NCBI RefSeq assembly: GCF_001700435.1
Contig: NZ_LYPC01000028.1
Coordinates: 743,267 to 807,266, forward strand
DNA length: 64,000 nt
Direction: 5' to 3'
Source: Paenibacillus pectinilyticus
Lineage (GTDB): Bacteria > Bacillota > Bacilli > Paenibacillales > NBRC-103111
Below, in pieces: positions 36,545 through 46,817 of the stretch; position 1 is the stretch's first letter; the number at the start of each line of letters is the position of its first letter. The translations under genes were made by a program, and so were the position numbers. The notes below the pieces were generated by a model, which made no database searches, was not told where the DNA came from, and saw only the letters and a list, made by a program, of their open reading frames with translations.

Positions 36545-39399
36545 TTATAATGATACATCATTAAGCTCTAGTACCTTGGATATTGAAATTGGGTCTTCAG
36601 CAGGTATAATTAATACATTCTCTATTTCTTCTTTTTCACTAACTTGTTGCTTTATCAGCGGACCTCTATCGCTATATCCCTCATACTCTATTACTGCAAT
36701 ATCTTGATTTCTAAATTTTTTCAACATCATTTGGAAAAAATTATAATCATGAGTTGAGATAATAAACTGCTTATCATACTTTTCCATAAATAAACGAATT
36801 AAATCAATCATTGATAAAACATTAATCTCATCCATGCTTTGAATTGGATCATCCATACCCATAAGTTGTAGGCTCGACCACTGTTGGTGTACGCCCATAG
36901 CCATAAAAAAAGATAATGCTATCGAGTTAATTTGTGCTGAACTGAATATGTACGTAGCATTAGCCTGCGTTTGATTTTCAAGATAACCATTTAAGACTAA
37001 AATCAGCAATCTGTAAGATTTGTGCCTGTATTCTTTATTAAAATTAATATGGTTATAGACTGGATGAGAATTAATCCGAGAGAAGATTTTCTGAATAGTA
37101 TCAAATAATTCAGAAGTCATTTTTTCATTCAATTGATCAACGGCTGGTTTAACATTGTTAATTAAATCTTTGACAGTTTCCTGGTCTGCATTAGCTGTTT
37201 TTTTTAGTTGGTCTAAATGCTCTAAGTGACTCTGTTGCACACGCATTTCTTCTTGACGTGTCTTTAATAATAATTCTTCTTTTGAATTTTCTATTGCAGT
37301 TATCGACTTAATAATTACTGATTCTAAATGAATCAGGTTCTCTTTTTCACTCTGTACATTTTTCAAAGCATCTTGAATAAAACCCTTTATCTCCTCCACG
37401 CTCCACTGTTTAGCTAGCGAAGGCGCACCCGCAAGCAACAACTTACTTAAAAAAGAATCAACAAGTGCTCGATTCTCCACAATAATTTCTTCTGTTTTCT
37501 TAATCTCTTGAGGTAAATCGGCTTTTTCCTCTGCTGTTAGTACCATTAAATTTGCTGCGAATTGCTGCTCTAACTGTAGTAATTTGTCCATTTTATTTTC
37601 TACAATTTCATTTAGACCAATTTTCAGTAAGTCTTCTTTGTATTCTTGAATGAATTTACTCCTCAATTCTACTTGAGCACTCAAACTTTGTATCTCTTTT
37701 TCCATTTTTAATATATTGTCTTTCTTATTCTGACAATCTACTTCAGCGTCTTTTAGAATTGTTTTGATTTCTAAATAGGATTTTTCAATATCCAAATTCA
37801 ATTGATTTAGTTTAGTTTTCTCTTTTTCAAATTTATCTTTCATCACTTTAATTTGTTGTTCCAACAAAGGCAGTTCATGATGAATTTGAGCTTGTTCCAT
37901 TTGAATTCGTTGTTGTAATTGTGGCTTGTTAATCCCTTCTGTTCCACAAGCAGGGCAACTATTTATCTCATCTTCTACGGATAGATAATCAGATAAGCCA
38001 CTTAGAAATTTTTTATATTTTTGATCTATACCTTGTAATGCTAACACTGATTCTTCTAAAAGTTTCAGTGAGCTACTCGTACTAGCATGGATAATCGATA
38101 TATCTACAATAGAAGATTGAGTTACACTAATGAATTTCAAGATCTCTGATGTTTTAGATTTCCAAACAAGATTTTCATGTGCAATTTGGACATCGTTGAT
38201 TAAGTCGTATTTATTGTTCCTTAAATTTACTATACTCTCTGTAACTACTTTAACGAAGTTGTTAGAAATGTGCACCGAAGCATTAATTCCCTCGATTGCC
38301 TGTTTAGTACTGTCGATTTCTATACTCTTATCTTTAATGAAAATAAGAAACTCCTCATATTGGTTGTTGCGATTGGTCAGGCTAAAAACCAAATTAATCA
38401 TATTGTAATCATTACGGTGGTTTTTTAATTTTTCCAATCTGCCAACCGCTATCTTTAATTTCTCTAAATCGGTTAGCCAATTTGATTTACCATCTTCTAG
38501 ATCCTGAATACGCCGTTCCTTATTTTCTAAATCATACCTTCTCTGCTTTAGCGTCTCGGTCTCCTTCTCAATTAATGGTATTAAAGCGTTCCAATCCTCT
38601 TTTTCAAATAGGTTTTCAGGAGCTGAAAAATTGTCTTTATATTCGCAAAGTGCTCCGCTCAAAGGCTTCTGGTTTGGATCAGAAACCTTTTTATTCAATT
38701 CATCAATAGACGCTTTTATTTCATTCTTTTTTCGAGTACCTTCAATAATTTGACCTTCTATTTGATGAATTCGATCGTTTATTTTTTTGATCAGTTCATT
38801 ATATATATCTTTATATCTCAAAAAATGCTCGGTTCCAAACAGCAACGAAAGTGAATCGTATCTTTCACCGTCTTTCATTCCTCGAAGAAATTCATTCAAC
38901 TTCTCTTGCCCCAAAATATGAGTAAGATGTAGTCCACTAGAAACTTCAACTTTTTCCATCCAAGCCGGTTTTATTAATATTCTTTTTAGCAGATACTCCG
39001 CATTGGCATCCATAAATTTGGTTCTACCATCAATAGGCGTTGGCAAGTGAAGCTCCAGTTTATGTTTTCCATAATCCGTCATATCCTGAGGTCTTGCAGT
39101 ACATGTTCTCTTTACTTTAAAAATTGCCCCACTAGGTCCAATAAGATCTATTTCTACATACGTCTCTTTTAATGGACTTGTATGCATATTCCTAATGAAT
39201 CGAGTTCTATTTCTTTCATCAGTGGCTTGATTAAACCTGTAAATCTCTCCAGAAAGTCCCCATTCAATAGCATCAAAAACTGATGTTTTCCCATGCCCAT
39301 TTGGGCCTATAGTAAGATTACCTTCGCATCATTAAAACGGAATATAGTTTCTTCAGAAAATCCTCGGAACCCACATATCTTCAATAATCTTATTTTCAA
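36545..39399 (-). pseudogene. Rad50/SMC-like ATPase of an ABC-three-component system, frameshifted
   Basis: The uninterrupted part (36545-39187, 880 residues) lacks an ATPase N-terminus, but the missing piece is upstream. A TTG start at 39399, in a TTGA overlap with the preceding gene, opens a frame reading KICGFRGFSEETIFRFND, and the downstream frame reads NLTIGPNGHGKTSVFDAIEW. The two join if one G is added at about 39321, which restores a 951-residue protein. Other motifs are a zinc hook (CPACG, about 411 residues into the long frame), long coiled coils either side, the signature-like FSSAQINSIALSFF, Walker B LMGMDDPIQSMDE and the His loop ISTHDYNF. It is the motor of the conflict system at 36.5-42.5 kb. 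The break could be a mutation, a sequencing error or recoding. Confidence 0.8.
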
Positions 39400-39944
39400 T
39401 TTAAATCATCCTTTTTAATTGAACTAAAAAAATCAGTCAATTGATCCGCTTTAAACTTAGGGTTAAAGAAGTCCTGCGGTAACTTATCTAATGTCGCTGG
39501 CTTTAGACACTCTCGGAACTCTTCAAAAAACTCGGTATCATTAAAAATAATTAGTTCCTTATCACTCGTTAAATTAAGGACAAAGGGAATTCTGTTTATG
39601 TACGGAGCATCATTTTTTGTAATAACAATTTTTCTGAAATAGTGTCGATCATTCTCAATCAATTTTCGATATGATGTATCAATTTGATCTTGTGAGATGA
39701 TAACTATAAGATAAACATCCCATATTAGCATATGGAGTTCTTTAACCAAACGACTCTGCAATTTAACAGCTAATTCATCAGCAGCTTTTCCCCAATTTTC
39801 TCTCAACTCAGCTTCGGTTTCAAACTGGACAAAGCCATAAATCTGTTTAGGCGAAACATATACTGCATTAAGATAATTAAACTTAAGCTGATTTAGTTTT
39901 ATATACTCATTTTCCTCAAAAAATCTTACAATTTCTTCAATCAA
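39396..39944 (-). CDS. ABC-three-component system middle component
   Basis: A 182-residue acidic protein with no catalytic motif. It overlaps the protease-like gene upstream by 8 bp (TTG start) and the ATPase gene downstream by 4 bp (TTGA), so it is tightly coupled to both. Position, size and a mixed alpha/beta pattern (HMLIWDVYLIVIISQDQID) match the small middle component that links the effector protein and the SMC-like ATPase in ABC-three-component conflict systems. The identification relies mainly on gene order. Confidence 0.65.
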   Translation of the reverse strand: MIEEIVRFFEENEYIKLNQLKFNYLNAVYVSPKQIYGFVQFETEAELRENWGKAADELAVKLQSRLVKELHMLIWDVYLIVIISQDQIDTSYRKLIENDRHYFRKIVITKNDAPYINRIPFVLNLTSDKELIIFNDTEFFEEFRECLKPATLDKLPQDFFNPKFKADQLTDFFSSIKKDDLN

Positions 39945-41304
39945 AATTGTTCAACTCCCTAACATGAAACTCTAATTCTTCTAAGTTAGTTACGTGATTA
40001 TACAAAGTTCTAATACAATCTCCGCATAGCACCTTTGTTCCATCTAAACTTTTGTAGTTGTTTTCTTCTAACCCCTGAAAATATCCTTGTTCGTTAACTT
40101 TAGTAAAATCAATCAAGATATTCTCAAAAGAAAACTCATTTTGGCATCTCCTGCATAAATTAGTTTTCTTGTTTTTACTACAATTGTCCAATATTAAAGG
40201 AAACGGGAATATTGCTTCACCACGACGAAGTTCTTTTTTCCCTGTTGCTGTTGCTGCCTTTTCTTGAAAAAGATCTAATACAAGTTCAGGCATTCTCGCA
40301 TGCCTTTTTGTTGAGAAGATAAGATATGCAAATAACTCTTCATTTTCGTCTAGACTCAAATTTGCATTTATATCGTTATGGATAAAACCTAACTCTTTAT
40401 ATCCACATCTCAGGATGGTAATTAACTCCAGTAATTGCTCTACGCCTGAAACGGTACTCAATCCATTAAAAGGATGTCTATAGCGTTGAAAGAATGTCAG
40501 AAGTTTCTCTGCATCTGTTCTCATAACACTATCTATAGATTGAACTAAACTCGCTATTAAAATAGGATGTGTTTCTGGTGAAAAGTTTTCAATTAATCCC
40601 ATGACGATTTCTTTTTCGGAATCATATTGCCTCTCAAAGATGGTCATCCCATCTACACTAAGGGCACTTGAACTTTCTATTTCGCTGTAACTTATATCTC
40701 GAATAGAAACGGAAATATTCATTGACCGTAGTATCGGCAGGCAACGTTTAATCGAAGTAGCACCGATGATTCCTCCACCAGATGGTTTATCTTTCATAAT
40801 ACCGACTATCGCACGGTTAACTACTATAGGTGATCCGGATGCTCCATGAGTTATAAATCTAGGATCCGTTATTATAGGAATTTCACAAGCTAAATCTAAA
40901 TCAAAGTCACATTCATCTCTCTCATCAAACACTTGTAATATGGTTCCTTGAAATGGTTGCCCCCGGTCTTTCTGAGTATCCGGGAATCCAAAGGCTTTCC
41001 ATTTCTCATTTAATTTAAGACCTTGTATACCTAGTGGTAGTGTAGGAGAATATTCTCCCCCTTCAGGCAACGACAAAATTGAAAAATCCACCCCAACATA
41101 AGGTTCATTTGGAAAAATAACCGTTGCCTGTATTTCATTATTATTTTCAAAAATAATAAACACAGGTTTTAACTCGTTCGGATCTAAGTTATCGTCAATA
41201 ACATGTCTGGCTGTAATTAATGTAGTTTCATTTATTAGAAAGCCCGTCCCATTCTCACTCCCACAACGTACTTTAGCAATAGATTTAAAGTCATTTTGAT
41301 CCAC
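39937..41304 (-). CDS. Trypsin-like protease fused to a zinc-ribbon C-terminal domain (ABC-3C effector)
   Basis: A 455-residue protein starting at GTG, with GGGGGAG 7 bases upstream. The N-terminal 210 residues are a chymotrypsin-fold serine protease: His in TLITARHVID, Asp in VGVDFSILSL and Ser in THGASGSPIV. All three catalytic residues are present, so it should be active. The C-terminal half carries four cysteines (LCRRCQNEF and LCGDCIRTL), which should form a zinc ribbon. This matches the C-terminal-domain proteins of ABC-three-component systems, whose N-terminal effector varies. There is no signal peptide, so it probably acts in the cytoplasm, perhaps cutting a host or phage protein once the ATPase senses DNA. 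Known for the class: genomic linkage. Inferred: the trigger and the target. Confidence 0.75.
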   Translation of the reverse strand: MDQNDFKSIAKVRCGSENGTGFLINETTLITARHVIDDNLDPNELKPVFIIFENNNEIQATVIFPNEPYVGVDFSILSLPEGGEYSPTLPLGIQGLKLNEKWKAFGFPDTQKDRGQPFQGTILQVFDERDECDFDLDLACEIPIITDPRFITHGASGSPIVVNRAIVGIMKDKPSGGGIIGATSIKRCLPILRSMNISVSIRDISYSEIESSSALSVDGMTIFERQYDSEKEIVMGLIENFSPETHPILIASLVQSIDSVMRTDAEKLLTFFQRYRHPFNGLSTVSGVEQLLELITILRCGYKELGFIHNDINANLSLDENEELFAYLIFSTKRHARMPELVLDLFQEKAATATGKKELRRGEAIFPFPLILDNCSKNKKTNLCRRCQNEFSFENILIDFTKVNEQGYFQGLEENNYKSLDGTKVLCGDCIRTLYNHVTNLEELEFHVRELNNFD

Positions 41305-41319
41305 TGATTCTCCCCCTAG

Positions 41320-42522
41320 TCATAGGTGCACTATTACACTCTCTTCAGTACTTGGGTAAAATACTTCATAATTAAATTCCTTCTTCGATTCTTCCCTATT
41401 CATTGAGATTGCCGAAGGAGTTGGATACGAGAAAAATAAATTTCTTGTAAAAGTAGATTTTCTAGCAACTATTCTGGATAAGGTCTCCATGTCTGGATGC
41501 CCGTGACCTGAACCACTAGTAGATATTAAGTAATTTTTAGAATCGATCATATTAAGGAGATCCATATTCGTATTAAATTGACTTCCATGATGAGAAACTT
41601 TAATTAAATCAAAATAAGGCGGTACCTCTGTATTAGAAAATAGAGCTTTAAGTTGTCTAATTGTTATTGAGGGTGGACAATCTCCTAAAAAGAGCATTTT
41701 TTTATCTTTATGTTCTAAAATAAAAGTAATGGAACTAGCATTAATCTCATCACCATCTTCAAAAAAGGGCGACATTGACAATTTTTTTATAGAACCTGTC
41801 GCTGATACATTCGTTCTACCTACACCGACCCCTTTAGGTTCCAGATATTCAGAAACGTATTCCACAGCATCATCAAAACATGGATCAGATGTCAATGGCA
41901 TCCTGGGAAAAGTTCGACGCAGTTCTTTTCTCCACACTCTTTCCAATTCACTAAGTTCAATATCAGTAGGGGAAAGTACAGTGATTTTAACAGATCCGTT
42001 ACCGAGAAATACCGGAATTTCATTGAATAAAACGGCATTACCACCATAAGATCCATTCCAGTTATACCCATTCAAATATAGATAACCTGCAAGCCTAGAA
42101 CCGTGTTTTCCACTTATCGGAGTTCTACTATTAAAGTCTTTTTCAACGTAAACAACTTTTTTCTCAATGATTTCTTTCTCCGTCTTATTCAATTGATGCT
42201 CATGCTGACTAATAGATAAGTGTCGATAACTATTGTGCCAAATTTCCTTCACTTCAATTAAATTAGGAGCTTCACAAGTTCCGTTTTCTTCTAAAAAGGA
42301 AATTGCACCGGCAATATGATCCTGATCGATATGTGTAACAACCATTAAATCTAGAGATTCACCCATTGCATTCTTATTTAAAAGAACAGTTTTCACATAA
42401 GTTTTATACGTATGGAGATAAGCCAAATCTATAAGAATATTTACATTTGACTCCCCAAAGCAACTAACCAAAAATGTATCACCATTTTTAGCTGGGAACA
42501 TTTCAATTCTCGAAGTGTACAT
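41320..42522 (-). CDS. MBL-fold metallohydrolase, ComEC/Rec2-like
   Basis: A 400-residue metallo-beta-lactamase-fold protein. I chose the ATG at 42522 (MYTSRIEMF) because AAGGGTGAG lies 4 bases before it; an upstream TTG has no site. The metal ligands are visible: VTHIDQDHIAG (HxDxDH), an Asp in FLGDCPPS, His in KVSHHGSQFN and GSGHGHPD. The layout is like the soluble domain of ComEC. It is first in the operon, 15 bp before the protease-like gene, and is probably the fourth part of the conflict system, with a nuclease or phosphoesterase role. No transmembrane segment is seen. Confidence 0.8.
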   Translation of the reverse strand: MYTSRIEMFPAKNGDTFLVSCFGESNVNILIDLAYLHTYKTYVKTVLLNKNAMGESLDLMVVTHIDQDHIAGAISFLEENGTCEAPNLIEVKEIWHNSYRHLSISQHEHQLNKTEKEIIEKKVVYVEKDFNSRTPISGKHGSRLAGYLYLNGYNWNGSYGGNAVLFNEIPVFLGNGSVKITVLSPTDIELSELERVWRKELRRTFPRMPLTSDPCFDDAVEYVSEYLEPKGVGVGRTNVSATGSIKKLSMSPFFEDGDEINASSITFILEHKDKKMLFLGDCPPSITIRQLKALFSNTEVPPYFDLIKVSHHGSQFNTNMDLLNMIDSKNYLISTSGSGHGHPDMETLSRIVARKSTFTRNLFFSYPTPSAISMNREESKKEFNYEVFYPSTEESVIVHL

Positions 42523-42819
42523 TGAGCTCACCCTTAAGCTTAGTAAATTAAAAAAACCCAGTTCCAACCATAGGAAATATTATACAATTGATAATATAAA
42601 TAAGCTAGATTAATAGGTAATTGTCCTATTCCAAATGGGTAAGCGTTAGTGTACTAACTTAAATCCGATGAAGATTTTACTACAGCTATTCAGAATGTTT
42701 TTCCGGGTTCATTCTTATCGTTAGATTTTATCTCGAGTGGCCCTATTAACGGATTCATCAAAGAGGCAGTTAATATTAACGATAATATACTCCTTCGTTT
42801 AGAAGTTAGGTTTTTCATT

Positions 42820-42867
42820 GAAGAGGCCAATGTTATCCTTTATTAAAAGGATAGCATTGGCCTCTTC
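42820..42867. terminator. Strong hairpin
   Basis: A 21-bp stem with one wobble pair (GAAGAGGCCAATGTTATCCT pairing with AGGATAGCATTGGCCTCTTC) has a 6-base loop. No intact gene ends here, so it is probably the terminator of a lost plus-strand gene. Confidence 0.6.
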
Positions 42868-43028
42868 AAGTGAATATTTTAATAGACATTGTTAAGAATT
42901 TTCGTTTCTACTTTTGTAAAAACAATGATAACCCACCTATTAAATCAAAACCGAGGATGAGTTATTATGCAAAACTCCGGTGCGTCACTGGAAAGCAGCA
43001 ATCACTATAAGCATAGATAGAATATATA

Positions 43029-43067
43029 CCACTAAAACACTCATTCAACGGGAGAGTGTTTTAGTGG
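43029..43067. terminator. Hairpin
   Basis: A perfect 14-bp stem (CCACTAAAACACTC / GAGTGTTTTAGTGG) with an 11-base loop. It lies about 210 bp beyond the stop of the HD-GHKL gene and could end its transcript, though it lacks a T-run. Confidence 0.5.
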
Positions 43068-43274
43068 TTTATCTATATTATTCCATGTGGTTAGCTGTAA
43101 TTGCAGAATATGAAGATGAAGCATAATCAACTACATTAACATAAAAGCTTAAGAAGACACGTGAATTCACTTTTGTGTATCTTCTCAATGTGTCTAAGAA
43201 GCTGATATTTCAACCCTTGAGTCATGACTACTACGAATGTAATATTTGGAGTACTAGACTTGAAATTTATACAG

Positions 43275-46200
43275 TTATTGAACCCGCTCTAATACAGTTC
43301 CATCCGTAAAAAGATACTGGATGCCTTCAGCCTTTTTCCAAAACGAAGGTTTAATTGCTGCCACAATTGCTGCACGATCAACTATCCCGGGGAAAATAAC
43401 AAATTCGGCTGTACTTCCTAAAATTAAGAAACTCCAACCGCTTTGAACCCCATTATAATATTCGGGATCTTCCTTCTTAATTTCTTCAAGTAATAATATT
43501 TCATCCTCATTCATTTGCCGCGGGGAAATAAATCCAAACAGTACAAAATCCTGTTTTTGTTTTCGTACTAACTGACCGTGCTGGTTCAGTTCAAACAGCC
43601 AAAACTTGTTTGCTGATTTGTCAAAATTGTTCACACGATTCTGCTTACGCCCCATAATGTCTCTTTCTGATGAAAACATACCCAGCCTTGGATGAACTTG
43701 AGCTGGATCAATTCCTGCAAGGCCCGTAATTGAATTCGATGATTCAGCTACAGACTTCGACCTTGCGGTGATATCTTTGATTTCATAATCATGCATTAAT
43801 CTATTATATAAAGAAGCAGGAATAATCGGCCACAATCTAGTTACTAAGTCATACTGCGAATATATACCGCCCCAATTGTCAGCCTTGATGACTAGTGGGA
43901 GGGTTTGTTCCGGTCCATATTGTCGTGTTGAATTTATAATGTTATAAAATGATGATGAAGTGATGTGAACATTATCATCTTCAATCTCTACAAAATCAGC
44001 CTCCGCTACTTTGCCTAAAAAAACAAGCTGACCAGTGGGTTCTAATAATCTTCCATCGAATTGTTTTAATAGCAAATGTTGAGAACTGACAACATCGGTA
44101 ACAGAAACTTTCTTCTTCTCACTGAACGATGACAAATCATCAAGTATCATGTCTACCTCTGGAATAATCGCGAGTTGGCCCACCAACCAATTATCCAACT
44201 TATAAAATTTGTGAAATATGTAATTCCACATTAATTTCATTTCAGTGGAGTCTGGCTTTAACTTGTGCTTTGCGATATGTCTACTAATTTCAAAAACTAT
44301 TTTACCAGCAACCTCGTTTGGCAATTTACTAATTGACTCTTCTATTACTTTGGGAACACTTGTAATGGAGTTCCTGTCAACGGATAATTGTGGTCGTTCC
44401 ATACCAACGAAATTCAAAGTTCCTATTTGAGTTAATTCATGAGTTCGAAGACTTGATCCATCAACTACAATCCCATCAACGAAAACTGCATGAGACTTTT
44501 TTAACACAGGTTCAAAGGTAAGCACTCGATAGTTTACTTCTGGTATTCCCGGTAATGGCAAGCTCAGTAAAAATCGATATTCAACATCATCGAGGTAAAC
44601 ATTGTACTCCTGTATGTCGATAAAGTCTTTAACCTTTAGATAATCATCCAATACCTTGTACCCATCCGAGAGATATCTGTGACTCTCATATACGAGTTCA
44701 ACATCCTTAGAAGGATACATACTCAGATTAATTGGGGTTCCCCATGGAATGATTTTTTCAATTGTCCCCCCATTGATTGCTATTGATACATCAACATTCT
44801 CATGTGGGATTGCAACAGAGTTGTTTACTAAGTTGTATATATGAGCATTCCACTTTTCATAAAGGACTGGCCTATGTCGCATAAAATCCTGTGATTCACC
44901 TCCGTGAATCATTAGCGGAAGGCTATCAATTTTATGATCGTAAACAGCCACATCACCAGACAAATAGACTTTTATCAATGTCCCATGATGGCCTATTTTC
45001 TCCAAATCAAGTACATCAGGTGTCATGTAATAAAACTTTTCGTGAGGTCCATCAATTGAAAAGCGAATTGGATGATCTGAAGTTCCATCGACAGCGAGAG
45101 ATTTAGTAGTGACTTCCAATTTGTCTCCGATCATGAAACATGACAATATTCCAATACCGAATTGAGAAGTCGGTTTAAAATTGCTACGAAGTTCGGCATT
45201 TTGTTTTTGAAACTCCTTAGATTTATAAAATGATTTACCGATCTTTAAGAAATAATTCGTTATTTTGTGCTTGTCCATACCAACACCGTTATCTAAGCAG
45301 TAAATGTAAGTTCGTTGTCGCCCATCTTCCATCGATATTCCAAGTCCAAATTCGATTTTTCCGCGTACACTTCCTGACTGATTACTAAATATCGCTATCA
45401 TGCAGCGGCAAGCATCGAGTGCGTTTTGGTAGAGTTCACGTAAACATAGGAATTTATCCTTATAAAGCCCCACACCCATCAATAATTCGAGAATCTTGTT
45501 TTGTTCAAGAGTAAATTTCATATTTGGCACAGGAGTAAATTTACTATCATCATATTGAACCTGTGACCTGTCGACTATATTCGCGATGTTTAATATGTAT
45601 TTGTGAGCAAGGTGTCTAGTTTGTACTGAATACTCCAAGTCATGAATGAATCGAAAGTAATTTTCAATTTCTTCGTCTACCCAGTCTAGATATTCATGAA
45701 TGAAGTAATAGAGGCTGGGTTCATCGCAATAAGCCATATATTTTATTTTTATACGCTCATTTGAATCAAATTCATCCAAACTATAATTAATCCCCTGAAA
45801 TTTCGCCTTCCAATGTAAGAGACTTTCCTTCGAGCTAATCATTTTCTCAATAAATAATGATTGTGGTGCTCTATCGTGACTAAAATGTAAGATGTCCGCA
45901 AGGCGAAGTATTACGGCAATGAACTGTAAATTCGCAGATTCTGTTCCATGGTAAGCAGTGTGCTCCTCCAGATCTTTAACATAATCCATCGGTTCTCCAT
46001 GCGAGCGACATATTTTTGCTAAATCTTTTGCCAGTTTATCTCCCCAGACCCCACCAAGCCGAGCTCTAAATAGTGAAGCCAGATTACGGATATATTTCTC
46101 AACTCTCAGTGGATGCGTTTGCCGAATAAATTCATAACGTATTAAGTCGCTTAACTCAAGATATTCATTGAGACTTGTACCATTAGCTTTTTTCTTTAGT

Positions 46201-46748
46201 TCATCCGTGTAGCCATTTCGAAACTGTTGATAGTCGATGAGTCTTTGAGCCAAATCACGTTGCATTTCAGACTCTGATTGAATGGAGAATATGAAATCTT
46301 TTACCTTTTCGAAGTCCACGTATAGCTGAGATTTAATGCTCTCTACGAGCTCAATAGCATATGACAATTTGTATGGAGGATTTCCATCATTAGCAAACGA
46401 CTTTCCCAAGTCATTATGAACGAAATCGCCCATCCCCTCAGTCATTTTTAGGAGATTGAGTTCCCAAGTAGGTAAAGCCATGGCACAGTCATGCAAATAT
46501 CCAGACATCTGAAGAAGGAATAACTCGTAACTAGTTAACTCACCCACTTTGTCTCTCAGGAGAGCTTCCATGTTACGAACAACGATATTACTATGAGAAG
46601 CATCATGTAAGTCAAATTCAGGCAATTGCTGTATGACAAGTTTTAAATGCTGTGTTGCATGTTCACATATTTCTTTTAACAGAAGCAAGAGTTTAGTTGC
46701 CATATTACCATCATCTGATCTACTATTTAATACCTCTTCAATTGTCAT
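43275..46748 (-). CDS. HD-domain plus GHKL (HSP90-like) ATPase protein, putative conflict protein
   Basis: An 1157-residue cytoplasmic protein. The first 400 residues resemble an HD hydrolase fold: His and Asp in FDLHDASHS, the HD pair in SGYLHDCAM, and further His/Asp in LADILHFSHDRAP. The middle is a GHKL ATPase: N box CLRELYQNALDACR, G1 box LDNGVGMDKHKI and G2 FGIGILSCFMIGD, as in HSP90 and MutL. The C-terminal 500 residues are unassigned. Proteins joining an HD-like domain to an HSP90-like ATPase are found in predicted prokaryotic immunity loci, but the biochemical role is unknown. GGAGAT precedes the ATG. It is a lone gene in the transposon cargo, so it may be a complete single-protein system. 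Confidence 0.75.
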   Translation of the reverse strand: MTIEEVLNSRSDDGNMATKLLLLLKEICEHATQHLKLVIQQLPEFDLHDASHSNIVVRNMEALLRDKVGELTSYELFLLQMSGYLHDCAMALPTWELNLLKMTEGMGDFVHNDLGKSFANDGNPPYKLSYAIELVESIKSQLYVDFEKVKDFIFSIQSESEMQRDLAQRLIDYQQFRNGYTDELKKKANGTSLNEYLELSDLIRYEFIRQTHPLRVEKYIRNLASLFRARLGGVWGDKLAKDLAKICRSHGEPMDYVKDLEEHTAYHGTESANLQFIAVILRLADILHFSHDRAPQSLFIEKMISSKESLLHWKAKFQGINYSLDEFDSNERIKIKYMAYCDEPSLYYFIHEYLDWVDEEIENYFRFIHDLEYSVQTRHLAHKYILNIANIVDRSQVQYDDSKFTPVPNMKFTLEQNKILELLMGVGLYKDKFLCLRELYQNALDACRCMIAIFSNQSGSVRGKIEFGLGISMEDGRQRTYIYCLDNGVGMDKHKITNYFLKIGKSFYKSKEFQKQNAELRSNFKPTSQFGIGILSCFMIGDKLEVTTKSLAVDGTSDHPIRFSIDGPHEKFYYMTPDVLDLEKIGHHGTLIKVYLSGDVAVYDHKIDSLPLMIHGGESQDFMRHRPVLYEKWNAHIYNLVNNSVAIPHENVDVSIAINGGTIEKIIPWGTPINLSMYPSKDVELVYESHRYLSDGYKVLDDYLKVKDFIDIQEYNVYLDDVEYRFLLSLPLPGIPEVNYRVLTFEPVLKKSHAVFVDGIVVDGSSLRTHELTQIGTLNFVGMERPQLSVDRNSITSVPKVIEESISKLPNEVAGKIVFEISRHIAKHKLKPDSTEMKLMWNYIFHKFYKLDNWLVGQLAIIPEVDMILDDLSSFSEKKKVSVTDVVSSQHLLLKQFDGRLLEPTGQLVFLGKVAEADFVEIEDDNVHITSSSFYNIINSTRQYGPEQTLPLVIKADNWGGIYSQYDLVTRLWPIIPASLYNRLMHDYEIKDITARSKSVAESSNSITGLAGIDPAQVHPRLGMFSSERDIMGRKQNRVNNFDKSANKFWLFELNQHGQLVRKQKQDFVLFGFISPRQMNEDEILLLEEIKKEDPEYYNGVQSGWSFLILGSTAEFVIFPGIVDRAAIVAAIKPSFWKKAEGIQYLFTDGTVLERVQ

Positions 46749-46817
46749 TTAATCATCTCCAGTTGGGTAGTAAGATTTCTGAATTATATTCTCAAAATTA
46801 CCTTAAAATTCTACTTA

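Larger units (their letters stand above)
42568..43274. other. Gene-free spacer between the two cargo modules
   Basis: No intact gene is supported. On the plus strand a 58-codon open stretch without a start (about 42660-42849, reading FTTAIQNVFPGSFLSLDF) and a second one at about 42950-43125 (ELLCKTPVRHWKAAITIS) look like worn coding fragments that I could not assign. Two strong hairpins are listed separately. The promoter of the MBL-protease operon should lie at the left edge. Confidence 0.4.

Noticed and set aside
36545..39187. Taking the ATG at 39187 as the real start of the Rad50-like ATPase
   Set aside because: This start would leave the protein without Walker A, which is encoded directly upstream in the same frame. 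A TTG coupled to the previous gene fits better, with a one-base frameshift.
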